From Tildeniella nuda ZEHNDER 1965/U140 (GTDB lineage Bacteria > Cyanobacteriota > Cyanobacteriia > Leptolyngbyales > Leptolyngbyaceae), in contig JAHHIG010000008.1 of NCBI GenBank assembly GCA_019358895.1, positions 1 to 64,000 on the forward strand: a DNA stretch of 64,000 bases. Reading direction: 5' to 3'. Under the pieces are notes generated by a model. That model saw nothing but the letters and a program-made list of their open reading frames with translations, was not told where the DNA came from and did no database searches. Of this stretch, positions 62,302 to 64,000 are shown piece by piece. Made by a program: the position numbers and the translations under genes. Within the stretch, counting starts at the first letter, position 1; every line of letters starts with the position of its first letter.

Positions 62302-62700
62302 CTAGCTGCTTTTTTCTCGCTGCCCAAGCTGTCTGACCATTGCAATCAAATCTGAAGTTGCCGTATCTTTTTTGCAAAAGGCATCAATTTTTGCTGTCTG
62401 GATCATCACTTCAGTTTGGGGGTCATCTAATGACGAATAAGCAAGAATTTGAATCTGCGGATTGGTGCTTTTGATCTGAGTGGAAGCGCTTAACCCGTCC
62501 ATAACAGGCATCTGGAGATCCAGAATAATCACATCTGGATGCTGCTGTTTCACCAGATCGATCGCTTCTTGCCCGTTGCTTGCTAAGCCAATCAGCTCGA
62601 TGTCATCCTGGCTCCGCAGCGCAAGACTAAGGCTGAGTCGAGTCAGTTCGTGATCGTCGACGATCAAAACACGAATAGCGGAGCGTTCATAGGTCAACAT
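62302..62700 (-). CDS. Receiver-only response regulator
   Basis: 132 residues, one CheY-like domain of the NarL/FixJ type: acidic pair D15-D16 in VLIVDDHELTR, phosphorylation site D61 in VIILDLQMPVMDG, and Lys in FCKKDTATSDL. No HTH follows, so output must be by protein contact. There is no adjacent kinase; the nearest is the orphan kinase at 37 kb. Confidence 0.9.
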   Translation of the reverse strand: MLTYERSAIRVLIVDDHELTRLSLSLALRSQDDIELIGLASNGQEAIDLVKQQHPDVIILDLQMPVMDGLSASTQIKSTNPQIQILAYSSLDDPQTEVMIQTAKIDAFCKKDTATSDLIAMVRQLGQREKSS

Positions 62701-63130
62701 CCTAACCCTACTGAGTTACTAAACAATGCGTTTATCACCTCGACTTTAGTATTAGCGAATACTAACCGCCTCTATCATCCGAGTTAGAACTTCGCTCACA
62801 GAGTTGAATCGGGTACAAAAAATGATCTGAAGCGCCTTACATTCAGTCTTGTTACTACGTTTAGAGCCAGCAATTTCTAGGTGCAGACGTGTAGCGGTAA
62901 TCGAGCAGCCGTGGGCAAAGCACATGAGATATGCGGTAAAGCTTTGATAGTAGCTTGACCAGCCGATGTCTTTTCGCACCACAACACATGGCAGACTGTA
63001 CGGCGACCAAGAGGAGTCAGAGGGACTTCTGGCTCCTATTTGAGGGCTAGCATTGGTTGAATCGTGTGAATTAACTGAGTTGTGTAAAGGCTAAGTGCGG
63101 CGTTTGCGATCGCTGACCACGGTCACTCGA
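62701..63130. other. Intergenic region without a supported gene
   Basis: 430 bases between two minus-strand genes. A 76-codon frame at 62752-62982 has no ribosome site and odd composition (Cys/Ser/Arg-rich) and is not called. The regulator's promoter should lie here. Confidence 0.4.
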
Positions 63131-64000
63131 TCAACGAATCCAATCTTTGAGTAGCGCTTGGCGGCGCGGGTGCCTGAGTTTCCGCATGGCTTTTGCTTGA
63201 ATCTGACGCACCCGTTCTCGTGAAAGTTGATACAGCTCGCCGATTTCAGTCAGGGTGTAGTGCTGTCCGTCTTCTAGCCCAAACCGCAGTTTGATGATGT
63301 CGCGTTCCCGATCGCTGAGATGATCCAAGACTGAGTTGAGGCGATCGCACAGCAGCTTGTGATCTAAACAATCATTTGGCGCAACATTATCGGCATCTTC
63401 AATCAGTTGCATGAGTTCCGTATCTTCTTCACGCCCAACCCACGCGTGCAGCGAAAGGGTGCCCTGGCTCACATCCAGCACTTGCTCTAGCTTGTCTTCA
63501 TCGATTTCCAGCGCCGCTGCCAGTTCAGCTTTGGTCGGCTTGCGTCCGAGTGCCTGAGAGAGCGTTTGGCGAGCTTTGCGAACCTGGTTCAGTTTCTCGA
63601 CCATGTGGACGGGCAGGCGTACCGTGCGGGACTGAGAGGCGATCGCACGGGTGATACCCTGACGAATCCACCAGTAGGCGTAGGTCGAGAACTTATAGCC
63701 ACGTTCATAGTCAAACTTTTCGGCGGCACGCATGAGTCCCATCGCGCCTTCCTGAATCAAATCCAGAAACGGCACACCTCGGTTGAGGTATTTTTTGGCG
63801 ATCGAGACAACCAGGCGTAAATTCGCCCGCACTAATTTACGTTTTGCCTGTTCGCCGCGATCGCCACCCTTCACAATTTCTCGTGCCAGCTCAATTTCTT
63901 GTGCTTGGGTTAGCAGGGGGTAGCGTGCCATTTCGCGTAAAAATAGCCCGACTGAATCATCGGTTAGACCAAGACGTTCAGCTTTGGTTGGTTTGTACGG
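63131..64000 (-). CDS. RpoD/SigA-family sigma factor (group 2 type), N-terminus outside window
   Basis: The frame continues to the right edge, so an internal Met at 63931 is not the start; upstream residues read [20 protein letters not shown]. Region 2 is complete: [58 protein letters not shown]. Region 3 has [14 protein letters not shown], and region 4 has [20 protein letters not shown] with [13 protein letters not shown] at the end. The absence of a visible acidic region 1 fits group 2 (SigB-SigE), but more of the N-terminus would be needed. Confidence 0.92.
   Translation of the reverse strand, partial: PYKPTKAERLGLTDDSVGLFLREMARYPLLTQAQEIELAREIVKGGDRGEQAKRKLVRANLRLVVSIAKKYLNRGVPFLDLIQEGAMGLMRAAEKFDYERGYKFSTYAYWWIRQGITRAIASQSRTVRLPVHMVEKLNQVRKARQTLSQALGRKPTKAELAAALEIDEDKLEQVLDVSQGTLSLHAWVGREEDTELMQLIEDADNVAPNDCLDHKLLCDRLNSVLDHLSDRERDIIKLRFGLEDGQHYTLTEIGELYQLSRERVRQIQAKAMRKLRHPRRQALLKDWIR

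Noticed and set aside
62752-62982. 76-codon minus-strand frame
   Set aside because: No ribosome site and unnatural composition; it could be a remnant but nothing supports that.

Overview
The window comes from a cyanobacterium. It carries cytochrome f and Rieske genes, the photosystem assembly genes ycf3 and pam68, the glycolipid gene mgdA, several cyanobacteria-only DUF families, and many HIP1 sites (GCGATCGC) throughout. The heavy load of heptamer and 21-bp tandem repeats and dispersed GAAACC/GGTTTC palindromes suggests a large filamentous genome; that last step is inference.

Layout. 1-5 kb: a HEAT-repeat protein, an odd Cys-tailed protein, and a VapBC-like toxin-antitoxin (TA) pair inside a repeat-rich island. 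3.3-17.2 kb: mostly housekeeping (substrate-binding protein, bioF, DUF1823, a GH13 glucan enzyme, rpsO-pam68, aroF, recJ, a Kef-type antiporter with its flavoprotein partner). 17.4-25.5 kb: an oligopeptide-type binding protein, an EcsC-like protein, a P-loop ATPase paired with a pseudo-NTPase/TPR protein behind a 4 x 104-bp tandem repeat, and a second VapBC-like pair between direct repeats. 25.5-34 kb: DUF4126, HicBA, a glutaminase-less GlmS-like protein, Uma2, an ArsA-type ATPase with an Hsp20-like tail, and radical SAM-mgdA. 34-46 kb: petC-petA, DUF3067, a histidine kinase, gatC, ycf3, a PAS protein, TerB-like, Uma2 and VOC genes. 46-53 kb: purL, purF, a PilT-like ATPase and ispF. 53-62 kb: an IS5-family element, GST-Rrf2 with candidate operators, a decayed TA pair, a Tat-exported amine/amino-acid oxidase with an exported RidA, then a cluster of broken TA genes. 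The window ends in a receiver-only response regulator and a partial sigma factor.

The strongest unusual signal is a tiny mobile insert. A 42-bp segment (three copies) and a related 24-bp segment (one copy) each sit exactly between G and ATCG of a GATCG site. Removing them restores an uninterrupted site every time. Two copies lie in an intergenic 21-bp array. The other two lie in two different PIN-toxin genes, at the same codon, the GAT that encodes the fourth catalytic aspartate. One of these toxins has a frameshifted antitoxin; the other is a fragment next to a frameshifted HigA-like gene. This suggests toxin inactivation by micro-insertion followed by antitoxin decay.

Other structures of note: both intact VapBC-like pairs are bracketed by direct repeats (about 237 and 117 bp). 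A near-perfect 103-bp inverted repeat brackets the DUF1823/GH13 block. Heptamer-type and related short repeats interrupt recJ, purL and a histidine kinase in frame. No tRNA, rRNA or CRISPR array was recognised.
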